Shown: one piece after another, positions 1-9,605 of the stretch
Layout of the letters: every line of letters starts with the position of its first letter
Numbering within the stretch: the stretch's first letter is position 1
Origin: Rebecca billardiae RCC1528
Lineage: Eukaryota; Haptophyta
Direction of reading: 5' to 3'
NCBI GenBank assembly: GCA_965240325.2
Contig: OZ251255.1
Coordinates: 62,001 to 126,000 of the forward strand
Length of the DNA: 64,000 bases
The notes under the pieces: generated by a model
The model's input: only the letters and a program-made list of their open reading frames with translations
Databases searched by the model: none
Told to the model about the DNA's origin: nothing
Made by a program: the position numbers and the translations under genes

Positions 1-302
1 CGCGGCACGAAGTGGACGGCCTGCTCGGGCTGCGGCCTGATGGAGGCGCTGCCGCTGAGGCGCGCACGCGCGTGTTCGACACCAGCCACATCCGCATGGT
101 GCGCTGTGCCATGGGCGACTCCCACACGCTGTATGTGCGTGCGGACGGCAGCGTGTACTCGTGCGGCGTGCGCTCGGCTGCGCTCGGCCTGGGCATGGCG
201 GCCGGGGACGATGTCCAGGCCATGGCCATGCTGGAGATTTCTGCGCAGCGGGTGGTCGACCTCACGCGCGTCGAGACGGCGTGGCGCGCGCGGGCCTGCT
301 GA
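1..302 (+). CDS. 3' end of an RCC1-repeat protein (5' truncated by window edge)
   Basis: The frame is open from the first bases of the window to a TGA at 300-302, giving about 99 residues. One RCC1-type repeat is visible: the stretch HTLYVRADGSVYSCG followed by ALGLG matches the usual pattern of a hydrophobic strand, a DG turn, then 'xxWG/CG...GxLG'. RCC1 repeats form beta-propellers used in chromatin, ubiquitin-ligase or secreted proteins; which applies here cannot be told from one blade. The start lies outside the window, and the visible piece could be an inner exon rather than the true end. It is not collinear with the RCC1 gene that begins at 26030. Confidence 0.55.
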   Translation, partial: RHEVDGLLGLRPDGGAAAEARTRVFDTSHIRMVRCAMGDSHTLYVRADGSVYSCGVRSAALGLGMAAGDDVQAMAMLEISAQRVVDLTRVETAWRARAC

Positions 303-583
303 TGACTCGGGTGGAATCTTAGTAGGTAGTAGACGTAGTCAACGCGCGCAGTAGTCTGCTTCAAAGGTCCGCGCGCATCATACTGTAACGTCATCAGTAG
401 CTCTCTTCCATCACGAATGATGACGACGACTGTCATCAGGATCCCGACAAATTCGTCGGAATTAATCCCGATCCCACGATTTTCATAGGGCGGCGGGCGC
501 GCCGCCGCGGCGGCGGCGGCTCAAGGCGAACCGCGTCCCGGCAAGCCCGTCCCCCGTCCCCGCCCTTCCTCGTAGTCATCAGC
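303..583. other. Intergenic region
   Basis: This 281-bp stretch is clearly less GC-rich than its neighbours in its first half (303-480) and has stops in all frames. It should hold the 3' flank of the RCC1 gene and the promoter and 5' UTR of the next gene. No TATA box or other defined motif is convincing. Confidence 0.6.
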
Positions 584-2076
584 ATGATGCTGATGACGCC
601 GCCCGCGCGGCGCCCGCGCCTCGCGCGCGCCGTCGCGCTCGCGACGGCGTGCGTCGCCACGCTCGTGCTCGTGCGCGTGCTCGGCGGCGCCCGCCTCGCC
701 GAGCTCGCGCCGGGCGCGCGACCGCTCGCGCGCGGCGCGCGGCTCGACGCCGAGCCGACGGCTGACGGCGCCGCCGCCGCGGCTCCGGCGCGCAACTACT
801 CGTGCTACCTGGCGGACCGCTCGCAGTGGGGGTTCTACGTGTACCCGGAGACGACGTGCGCGCAGATCCACGCCATGTCGATCGGCTCGATCGGCGGCGC
901 GGGCGCGCCGATCGAGAACGACGGCTTCTGCTGCTCATGGCCGAGCTGCTCGGACGCGCCGCTGCCGGAGCGCTGCTACACGTGCTCGGGGTACGGCTGC
1001 CCCGCGGGGCCGACGCCGTGGTGGACGCCGGTCGGGCCCGTCCCGCCGTCCCCGCTCGAGCGCCCCGTCGTCGCCACGTACCTCGGCGTCAACCCTGGCC
1101 CGAACGCCTCGCCCGTGCCCTCGCCCTTCCGCGCGCTGCCGCCGTCGGTCAACCTCGCGATGGTGGGGTACGCGGCGGACGCGAGCGGCACGGGCGAGTT
1201 CGCGCCGGACGCGGCGTGGGCCGGGCTGGAGATCACGCCCGAGGCCATCGCGGCGAGCCGCGCCGAGTACGTCGCGGCGCGCCCCGGCGGCGTGCGCTCC
1301 TTCCTCGTGTGCCTCGGCGGCGCGGTCGGCTGGGGCGTGCCGCAGGAGCAGTACGTGGCCAACGCCCTGCGCAGCGCGGGCGCGATCGTGGACGCGCTCG
1401 GCGCGCAGGGCGTGGAGATCCACTTCACCGAGGGGCTGATGGGCGAATCCTTCGGCGCGCGGATGGACGCGCTCGCCTCCGCGTTCAAGGACGCGGGCTA
1501 CGCCGTCGCCGTCGCCTCGGCCTCGCAGGTGACCGCGCCGCGCTTCATCACGATGGCCAACGTCTCGGCGCTCGACGCGATCGTGAACGACATCGCGGCG
1601 AGCGGGCGCGACGACAGCTACTCGATGACCTGGCTCAACCTGCAGAGCGCGCTCGTCTCCGGGCCGGGCGCCTTCGACCCCGCCACCGCGATCGAGTCGG
1701 TCTCCAAGACGGTGGTCGCCCTCTCCTCCACCGGCCGCGTGCCGCCGCCCCCCCTCGGGCTGCACGTGCTCAGCCAGCTGCTGGGCGAGCGGCTGATGGG
1801 CGTGGCGACGACCAGCGCGCAGGGCTCGTACTGGATGGACCCGCCCTTCTGCATCGAGGACGTCGGCGCGCAGATCTTCGGCTCGGAGGGCCAGGCGCCC
1901 GTGCCGCAGGACCGGATCGAGTGCGCCTGGCGACCCGCGCCCGGCGGCGGCGACGACGACGATGACGACGACGACGAGGTCGGTGATGACGACGACGGCG
2001 ATGACGATGACGACAGCGGTGACGGCACTGGCGACGACGACGACGACGACGAGGTCGGCGATGACGACGGCGGCGA

Positions 2077-2115
<39 letters not shown>

Positions 2116-2197
2116 CGACGATGGTGGCAAGGGCGGCAACAGCATCAAGGGCGGTGGCAAGGGGAAAGGCAAAGGCAGCGGCGGCAATAAGCAGTAG
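584..2197 (+). CDS. Secreted or anchored GH18-like protein with poly-Asp and Lys/Gly tail
   Basis: A single-exon frame of 537 residues. Residues about 13-33 (LARAVALATACVATLVLVRVL) form a signal anchor or signal peptide. A Cys-rich segment (about residues 70-150, with CCSW and CYTCSGYGC) precedes a TIM-barrel-like region that resembles glycoside hydrolase family 18: a strand VNLAMVGYA, a strand ending FLVCLGGAVGWG (like the SxGG motif), and GVEIHFTEG where active chitinases have DGxDxDxE. The catalytic pattern is not conserved, so a non-catalytic or altered enzyme is likely. From about residue 455 the protein becomes almost pure Asp with some Gly, Glu and Val, ending in a Gly/Lys/Ser tail. 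Such Asp-rich tracts bind Ca2+ in several biomineral-associated proteins; a role of that kind is only a possibility here. The first of two adjacent ATGs (584, 587) was chosen. Confidence 0.75.
1950..2125 (+). repeat. GAC/GAT trinucleotide repeat encoding poly-Asp
   Basis: About 175 bp of imperfect (GAC)n broken by GAT, GGC and GTC codons. It is translated as runs of Asp up to 13 residues long in the tail of the GH18-like protein. Mixing of GAC and GAT suggests selection on the acidic protein as well as slippage. Confidence 0.9.
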
Positions 2198-2561
2198 GCG
2201 CCGTGGGCGCGCGGCAGGCCGCCACGCGGCCCAAGCAGGCGCGGGCGCGCAGGCGCGGTCCCGTTACTACGACGACACGGGTCGTCCGCACTGTGACTGG
2301 TCGCCCGATCGGCGCCATCACTGCAGACGGTGAGCCGACGGCTAGCGGCAGCAGCATATATATATATATATATTATACTATTGATGCTGATAGTGATATG
2401 CCGGCACGACACGACTATAATCTATATATCGCGCAGCAGTTCACGGCGCGCGTGAATGCATATATATATATATATATGATCAGACGACCACGACGATGCG
2501 ACAGCATAGCTATATAGCATCATCATCAGCAGCAGACGCGACTACTCAGCATCAGCGCCAG
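2198..2561. other. Convergent intergenic region with AT microsatellites
   Basis: The 3' flanks of the GH18-like gene and the minus-strand kinase meet here. Two perfect or near-perfect (AT)n tracts lie at 2356-2373 and 2460-2477, in a region much more AT-rich than the genes. No RNA gene or ORF is convincing. Confidence 0.7.
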
Positions 2562-3196
2562 TCAGTGTGCGCGCATCACGTCTGCGTGTGCAAGCGCGTG
2601 CAGCTCCTCGCAGAAGACGAGCTGGTCGACCAACGGCCAGTACGCGAGCTTCTCGCGAGAGCCCACCAGCGCCTCGATCGCCGCGAGCTCTGCCGCCTCC
2701 GAGTCGGACGCGCCGTCGGCCACGTCCGCTGCGTACGCGCCGTACGCCCCGCCGTGCTGCTGCTGCTGCTGCGTGCGCCCCTTGAGGAATGCGTACACCG
2801 CGCTGAAGGCAGCCTCGCCCAGCCGCTCGATGCACATCGCACGCAGCGCGCCTGCGGGCGGGTTGGGGGGGGGGGGCAGGGGGGGCAGCGGGGCGGCGGG
2901 GGCGGGGCGGTGGTCACGACGACCGCGCGAGGCGATTCCGGGCGGACGGGCGTGCGCGGCCGCGCCGCGTGGCGCGCAGCCGGCGCGCGTGCAGGCGCCG
3001 CGCCGCGCCGTTCCGCGCGCCGCGCCGCGCGCCGCGCCGCGCGCACCGTCTCGATCGTGATTGCGCGCGGAGGCGGGGCGGCTGGTCGGGGCGGCCATGC
3101 CCGCGCCCGCGCCGCCGCGCGCGCGCGCCGCGCCCGCCGGCGGCGCGGGGGCCGCGCCCGCCCCGTGTCCGCCCTGCTGCCGCGCCAGCTGCTGCG

Positions 3197-3234
<38 letters not shown>

Positions 3235-4704
3235 GCCGCGCCCATCGCCTGCGCCTGCCGCTGCGCGGCCTCTGCGTTGGCGCGCGCGCGGCTGGCGGCG
3301 GCGGCGGCCGGGCTGCGGCCGAGGGCAGCTGGCTCGGCGCGGGGCGCGGCGTGCGCGGCGGCGGGCGGGGAGAGGGCGGCGCTCGCGGGGGGCGGCTGCC
3401 GCGGCTGCTCCTCCGCCGCCGCAGCGGCCGCGCCCTCCGCCCAGTCCGCCGCGCGCGGCGGCGGCGGCGGCGGCTGCGGGCGCGCCGCGCTCGCGGGCGC
3501 GGGCGCGCGCGCGCCCGCCCGCGCCGCCGCGACGGCTGCGGCTGCGGCCGCGGCTGCGGCTGCGGCTGCGGCGGCCGAGGCGACGGCGGAGGTGGCCGGC
3601 GACACGGCGGCGTCCGAGACCGCCGTGCCGCCCGCGCCCGCGTGGGCGCACGGCGCGCCGCCACGCGCCGCCCCGCCGGGCGGCGGCGCGGCTTGGCGCG
3701 CGCCGCCGCGCATTGCGGCCGCGGCCACCGCCTCGGCCGCCACCGGCTTGGCGGCGGCCGCCGCCGCCGGCTCTGCCGCCGTGCGCGCCGGCCGGCTGTG
3801 CGCGTGCACCGCGTCCAGCTCCGCCGTGTACCCCAGCCCGGACGCCAGCAGTCCGGGCGGCGACAGTCCGGCGCCGGGCGGCGCGTGCGCGGGCGGCGAG
3901 GGCGCGGCGGCGCGCGCCGAGGCGGGCGCGGCGCGCTGCCGGGGCGGCGAGGCGGGCTCGAGGCCGCGCCACCACGCGGCCGGCGCGTCGGGCGCCGACG
4001 GCTGCGCGCACTCGTCGCACGCCACCGCGGCCGCCTCTGGCGCGTGCGGCGCGGCGGCGGCCGGCAGCGGCAGCGGCAGCGCGGCGGCGCGCCCGGCGGC
4101 GGCGCCGCCGCCGGCCTCGGCGGCGGCAGTGGCGGTGCCGAGCTCTGCGGCGAGCAGCTGCGAGCGCAGCAGCTGGACGGTGAGCTCCTGCCGCCCCAGC
4201 GTGCGCTCGAGCTCGTCCAGCCCGCCCTCGCCCTCGCCCTCCTCCACCGCCTCCGCCTCCGCCTCCGACTCCGCCTCCTCCGCCTCCGCTGCCGCCTCCG
4301 CTGCGGCTGCCGCCGCCTCCGCCGCCGCCGCCACGGCGGCCGCCTCCGCCATCGCCTCCGCGGCTTCCGCCGCGTCGTCTTCGCCGCCAGGCGGCACCAC
4401 GCACGCCGCGCCAAACGCAGTGTGCGCCGCCGCGACCGCCGCGCCGCGCGCGCTGCCCGCCGCGCGCGCGCGCGGCTCTGCGGGAGCGCTCGGCGCGCGC
4501 GGCGCGCCGGCCGCGGCGCGCGCGGCGGTGCGCTGCGCCGCTCGCACGGTCGAGGCAGCCGGCCCGCGCCGGCTCGCGCGCGAGGCGCCGAGCGCCGCGC
4601 TGCCGCCTGATGCCGCCGTGCGCTGCCAGGGTGTGGGGCCAGCGGCTGCGGCCCCGCCTGCGCCGCCATCGCCGCCGCCATCGCTGCCGCCGTCGTCGTC
4701 GCCG

Positions 4705-4746
<42 letters not shown>

Positions 4747-5340
4747 GTGCCGCTGTGTCGCTCGCCGGGCGCCCAGTCCGCCGCCCAGTCCGCCGCTGCG
4801 TCCAGCGGAAGCGGCTGCTGCTGCGGCTGCGCTGCAGGCGTCTCCCACGGCTCCGTCAGCTCGTAGTCGCCGTACATCGAGCCCTCCCCCTCGCCCCCCT
4901 CCTCCTCCTCCTCCCCCGCGCTGCCATCCGCCCCCGCCTCCGCCTCCGCCTCCGCCTCCGCCTCCGCCGCCTCGCCGCCCTCCGCGCGCGCTTGGCCCCA
5001 GTGGTTAGGGTTAGGGTTAGGGTTAGGGTTAGGGTTAGGGTTAGGGTTAGGGTTAGGGTTAGGGTTAGGGTTAGGGTTAGGGCGCGCGTGGCCCCAGTGG
5101 CCCCACGCCTCCGCGCTGGGCGGCCGCTGGGACGAGGCCGAGACGGGCGCGTCCGCGTCCGCCTCGCCGCCGTCGCGCCCGCCCTCCGAGGCGAACGCGA
5201 CGTCGTCGTCGTCGTCGTCGTCGTCGCTGTCGGCGGCGGCCACAGCGGCCGAGGGCGGGAGAAGGGGCGCGCTTGCCGCGGCCGCGGCCGCCGCCGGCGC
5301 GGCGCGCGCGGCCGCCGCCGGCTGCGTGCCGCCGCGCGCT

Positions 5341-5371
<31 letters not shown>

Positions 5372-7763
5372 GCTTGACTGTCGCCTCCAGCCTGCGCGCG
5401 AACGCGTCCGCCGTGAGAGGCTCCGCGCGCGGCGGCGGCGGCGGTGGCGGCGCGGCCGGCCGCGGCCCCGGCTGCTGCGACGGCAGCGGCGGCGCGCGCG
5501 CCGCGGCGGTGCCACTGAATGTGCTGCGTGTGGCTGAGCACGGCGCCGCCGGGCCCGGCGGCGGCGCGCGCTGCAGCGAGCGCTCCATCGCCTCCGTCAG
5601 CGGCGTGTGCGCGCGCGCGCACGCGGGCGGCGCGGCGGGCGGCGGTGCGCGCGGCGACGCGGCCGCCGCCGAGCGCGCGCGGCCCGCGCCCGCGCCCGCG
5701 CCCGCGGTGGCGGGCGCGCGCGGGGGCGGCGCGTGCGCCGCGCCCGCCGCCGAGCCGGCGCGCGCCGAGCCCGCCGCCGCGGTCGAGGGCGGGCGCGCCG
5801 AGCACGCGCCTCCGCCGCGCGGCGACGCCACCGGCGTGCCGCCCGTCCGCACCGGCGTGCGCGGCGTGTGCGCACCCGCCGGCACCGCCGCCGCGCCCGC
5901 GGCCGCGCGCGCGCCGCCGTCGGCGTCGCCCTCCGGCGGCGCGTCGGCGCGCGCGCGCTGCGCGGGCGCGGGCGAGACGAGCGCGGCGAGGCGGCGCTCG
6001 AAGCGCTCGAGCTCGTCAAGCTCGTCCGCGCCCGCCGCGCGCGGCGTGCACGCCCCCCCGCGCGAGCCGCCGCCGCCGCCGCCGGCGGAGGCGCGCGCCG
6101 CCGCGTGCGCGCCGCCGCCGGGCGCGGGCGCGGCGGGCGGCGGCGCGCGCGCGGGCGCGAGCCCGCCGCCCGTGCGTGGCGGCGGGCGCACCGCGGGCGC
6201 GGCGGGCGGCGGCGCGCCCGGCGCGCGGCGCGGCGGCTGCTGCTGCTGCTGCTGCTGCGCTGCCGGCCGCGGCTGCGGCTCCGCCGGCGCCCCCCCGCCC
6301 TCCACCCTGCCCTCCGCGTTGGCGCGAGCGATCGCGGCGCCGAGGGACGGCGGCAGCGGCGCGGGCGGCGCGCCGGCCGCGCCGCCCGGCCGGCGCGGCG
6401 CGGCGGCGGGCGCGGCGGGCGCCGCCGTGTTGCGCACGCGCGCGCACGCGGGCTGCTGCTCCTGCGGCGGCCTCGCCGCCGCGTCCCCCGCGCCGCCGCC
6501 GCCGCCGCGCGCCGCCGCCGCCGCCGCCGGTGGCGGCCTTGGCCGGCCATGCCGCGCGCGCTCGTCCGCGGCCGCGGCGGCGCGCGCGCGTCGGCGCGCG
6601 GCGGCGCGCGCCTCCGCCTCGCGCTGCTTGCGCCGCAGCGCCTCCGCCGCGCGCCGCCGCTCGCGCTCCTCCGCCTCCAGCCGACGCACCAGCGCCGCGC
6701 GCGTCGGCGGCGCGGCGCCGGCCGCGGCCGCGCCGCCGCCCGCCGCGCCGCCGCCCGCCGCAGCCTGCGGCGGCTTGGGCGCGCGCGCCGCCGCGTCCGC
6801 CGGCGCGGCGCGCGCCGGCGCGGGCGCGGCGCGCGGCGAGGGCTGCGCGCGCGCCGCGCCGCCGGCCACGGCCGGGCCGCTGCCGCCGCGCGCACCGGAC
6901 GCGGCCGCGCGCGCGCGCGCGGCGGCAAAGCACGCCGCGCCGCCCGGCGGGTGCGGCGCGCCGCGCGCCGCGCCGCCAGCCTCCGCCGCGCCGCCCGGCA
7001 CGGGCGCGAACGGTTGCTTGGCGCCGCCGCCCACAGCGCCCGGCCCCGGCGGCGCGGGCGGCGGCTTCGCACCGCCGCCGCTGGCGCCGCCGCCGCCGGC
7101 CGCCGGCTGGTGCGGCGCGCGCGCGCCGCCGTGCCCCTTAGCCCTGGCGGCTGTGCCTGCGGCTGCGCCTGCGGCTGCGGCTGCGGCTGCGCCTGCGGCT
7201 GTGTCGAGCAGCGCGGCCACGTGCGGCTGCAGCAGCGGCGAGGCGAGCAGCTGCGCGCACGACGGCCGTGCGGAGGGCGACGTGTCGAGCAGCGCGCTCA
7301 CCGCGCGCCGCATCGGCGCCGAGTACTGCGAGGGTGAGGGTAGGGTTAGGGTAGGGTTAGGGTTGGGGTTAGGGCGCAGAGGGCGGGATGGGCGGGGTGG
7401 GCGCGTGTGCCGCCTGCCTCCGCGCGGAGGCCCCCGCTTCGCCCGCCAGCGCGCAGCGCACGCGCGCACCTCCGCCGGCACGGGCGGCGGCTGCCCCCGC
7501 ACGATCTTCATCGCCAGCCCGCTCATGTCCTTTGCGTCAAACGGGTGCCGCAGCGACAGCAGCTCGTACAGCACGCAGCCCAGGGCCCACATGTCCGCCT
7601 TGGCGGAGTACGGGACGCGCTTGAAGATCTCGGGCGCCATGTAGTACGGCGTGCCCACCGCCGTGCGCGCCAGGTCCGTCGGCCGCTCGAGCACGCGGCT
7701 CACGCCAAAGTCGCCCAGCCGCACGTCCTGCTGAGGGGGCGCGGTGAGAAACACGTTTTGGGA

Positions 7764-7805
<42 letters not shown>

Positions 7806-8252
7806 GAGGGCGAGGGCGATCTGCGTGAGCCAGCGCGCCGCGTGCTCCTCCCGCACGCGCCGCCCCGCCGCCCTGTGCCGCGCCACCACCGCGTGCAGGT
7901 CGCCCCCCGCGCAGTGGTCCATCACGATGCACAGCTCGTTGGTGCGACGGTCGAGGAACGAGTCGCGGTACGCGCAGATGTACTCGTGGCGGAGGCGCTG
8001 GAGCAGCCGGACCTCCTGGTACGAGGCCTGCTTCTCCTTCGAGCGCATGTTGCTCAGGCTGATCCGCTTCATCACCAGCTGGTGCGAGCCGCCGCCGCCA
8101 GCATGGCCGCCGCCGCGGCCGCCGGCATGGCCGCCGCCGCCCACCTCCCTGGCGAGGTAGACGGCGCCGAACGAGCCCTTGCCCAGCAGCCGGCCCAGCT
8201 CGTACCGCACGCGCGGCGCGGGCGGAGCCACCGCCGCCGCCGACGACGACAT
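2562..8252 (-). CDS. NIMA-related (NEK) serine/threonine kinase with very long low-complexity tail
   Basis: Exons 8252-7470, 7325-3047 and 2851-2562 join in frame to 1,783 residues. The kinase domain is N-terminal: Gly loop GKGSFGAVY (24-32), Lys62 in VMKRIS, HRDLKSQN, GDFGVS, and the activation segment TAVGTPYYMAPE. A Gly/His-rich insertion separates beta2 from Lys62. Intron 1 (7469-7326) splits the kinase domain and is removed cleanly (VPAE|YSAPM); intron 2 (3046-2852) joins HDRDG to ALRAMC. The middle 1,300 residues are Ala/Pro/Gly-rich with poly-Gln, poly-Asp and poly-Glu runs and an Arg/Ala-rich coiled-coil-like stretch. The last 100 residues restore a conserved NEK C-terminal motif (IERLGEAAFSAVYAFLK ... 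WPLVDQLVFCEE). NEK kinases act in cilia, centrosomes and mitosis. The start was chosen just before the first conserved residues; the open frame upstream lacks conserved sequence. Confidence 0.85.
3193..3234 (-). repeat. CAG/CTG repeat encoding poly-Gln
   Basis: On the plus strand a run of about twelve CTG units, read on the minus strand as CAG, codes for a poly-Gln stretch in the tail of the NEK kinase. A shorter Gln run lies at about 6238-6258 and another near the C-terminus at about 2757-2771. All are in frame, so length changes would not break the protein. Confidence 0.85.
5005..5082 (+). repeat. Interstitial telomeric repeat, 13 perfect TTAGGG units
   Basis: Exactly 13 perfect TTAGGG units (78 bp) lie inside the tail exon of the NEK gene. 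In the kinase frame they are read as (Asn-Pro)n. The array is flanked by a near-perfect direct repeat: GCGCGCTTGGCCCCAGTGG on the left and GCGCGCGTGGCCCCAGTGG on the right. This looks like a duplication made when the array was inserted. No donor of the type used elsewhere is obvious next to it, so it is probably translated, though an intron cannot be excluded. Confidence 0.9.
7326..7469 (-). other. NEK intron 1 carrying degenerate telomere-like repeats at its 3' end
   Basis: A 144-nt intron with donor GTGCGCGCG and acceptor CGCAG on the minus strand. Between about 7373 and 7331 the sense strand reads CCCTAA, CCCCAA, CCCTA and CCCTCA units up to the acceptor. CTAAC inside the repeat fits a branch-point consensus and the C/T runs form the polypyrimidine tract. 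The length is a multiple of three without a stop, so retention would insert 48 residues into the kinase domain. Confidence 0.8.
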
Positions 8253-9605
8253 CGCCGCGGGCGCGGAGCGCTGCGGCGCGCGCGGAGCGCTGCCGAGCGT
8301 TAGGGGGCCTCCAGTGGCAAGCCGCAAGCCCGCGCTTGCTTGGGGCAGGCGGCGGCCAAAGCGCCGCACGATGGCGGCCGTCCAACGGGCGGCACGTGCT
8401 CTTGCTTGCTCCTTTCCTTCGCCACGAGGGCTCAACGGCCCTCCCACTTCTCGGCTGCAGTCGGGCGGGCACCGCCACGCGCGCACCCCGATGGCTCCCC
8501 CGCCCCCACTGCGTCGGACACGACGCGGTGGCCTCCGCGGTCGCATCGTCCCGGCCGCGCACGCGCGGCGGCATGCGATGCTCAGACTCGGCGCGGCAGT
8601 TCTGAGCCGTGGTGGGGCGAGGGCGCCCGTGCGGCGGCGCGGAGGCGGGTCCTCGGCGGAGCGCAAGAATACGCACCGCCGACGCCCGCGCGCGCAGAGC
8701 AGCCTCTCCTCGCACCCCCGCCATCTGCCCTGTGCCTCCGCCTCAGCAGCCCGAGCTCGCTGGCTGCGCGCGCGCCGTGAAGCCAGCGCGCTCGGCGCAA
8801 GTCGGGCCAAGTGCGGCGCAGCAGCCGCAATCACGAGATGCGCCCGGCAAAGCGCATGCGCGCGGCCTGGGGCTCGGCGCGCGGACCGGTGCGCGCGAAA
8901 ACGGATCGGTTCTCCCGCGGGGCTCCCGCTCTCAGGCGCAGGTGCATGCCCGGGCACCGTAGTGCTGCAGCCGCCTCGGCCCGTGCATTTGCTGCTGCCG
9001 CCAGGTCAGCGCCCGCCTGCCGCACACGCCGCGCTGCCAATGGCTCGGGCCGTGGCAACGTGCAGGCTGTCGCAACCGGTCGTGCGCCGTGTGCAGCCTC
9101 ACGCGCGCGCCGCGCGTGGCGGATGAGTGGGCGGGCCCGGTGGACCCACGGCCAACGCCCAGCCGGCCGCGCGGCGGCACTCTGCTGTCTGCATTGCCAG
9201 GCAGTGTCGCAGGCCGCAAATCGGAGCGCTCCCGCCGGGGCCCGCTCGTGCGGCGGCCATCGGCGCTCGCGCCGCGCCGCGCGCAGTGGGCCTGACCGGC
9301 CACGCGCCGCGTGCGCCGACGCTGCTCGCCACCCGCCACTGACCGGGCGGAAGCAACTTGACGCGATTCGGCAGGTCTGGTACCCGCGGCTGCTGATTAG
9401 AAGCTCGGTTTCAGGGTCTCAGGTTTGTTTGAGCCACTCAGCCCTCGGTCGAAGCGCCAATCAGAAGCCGCGAAAGGGCCGGCCCAGGACCGGCGGAAGG
9501 TGGAAAGTGGAAAAGTGGAAGCCCTTCGGCGAGCGGCCGCCGCACGCCGACGCTCACGCGGTGCATCCACGCCCTTCGCTCGCTCGCCCCACCCCGCCCG
9601 CACGC
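8253..9605. promoter_or_regulatory. Divergent intergenic region between NEK kinase and ATP-grasp gene
   Basis: These 1.35 kb separate two divergent starts and must hold both promoters. The sequence is GC-rich, so long random frames are open on both strands, but none shows conserved sequence, biased composition like the real genes, or a recognisable domain. No TATA box is seen. A sequence drop to lower GC occurs at about 9350-9480. Confidence 0.5.

Noticed and set aside
4986-5100. A chromosome end at the (TTAGGG)13 array
   Set aside because: The same gene continues on both sides and the array is only 78 bp, so it is interstitial.
8253-9605. N-terminal extension of the NEK kinase and frames leading into the ATP-grasp gene
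   Set aside because: The open frames are low-complexity Arg/Ala/Pro sequence. Conserved sequence starts directly after the chosen Met in both genes.
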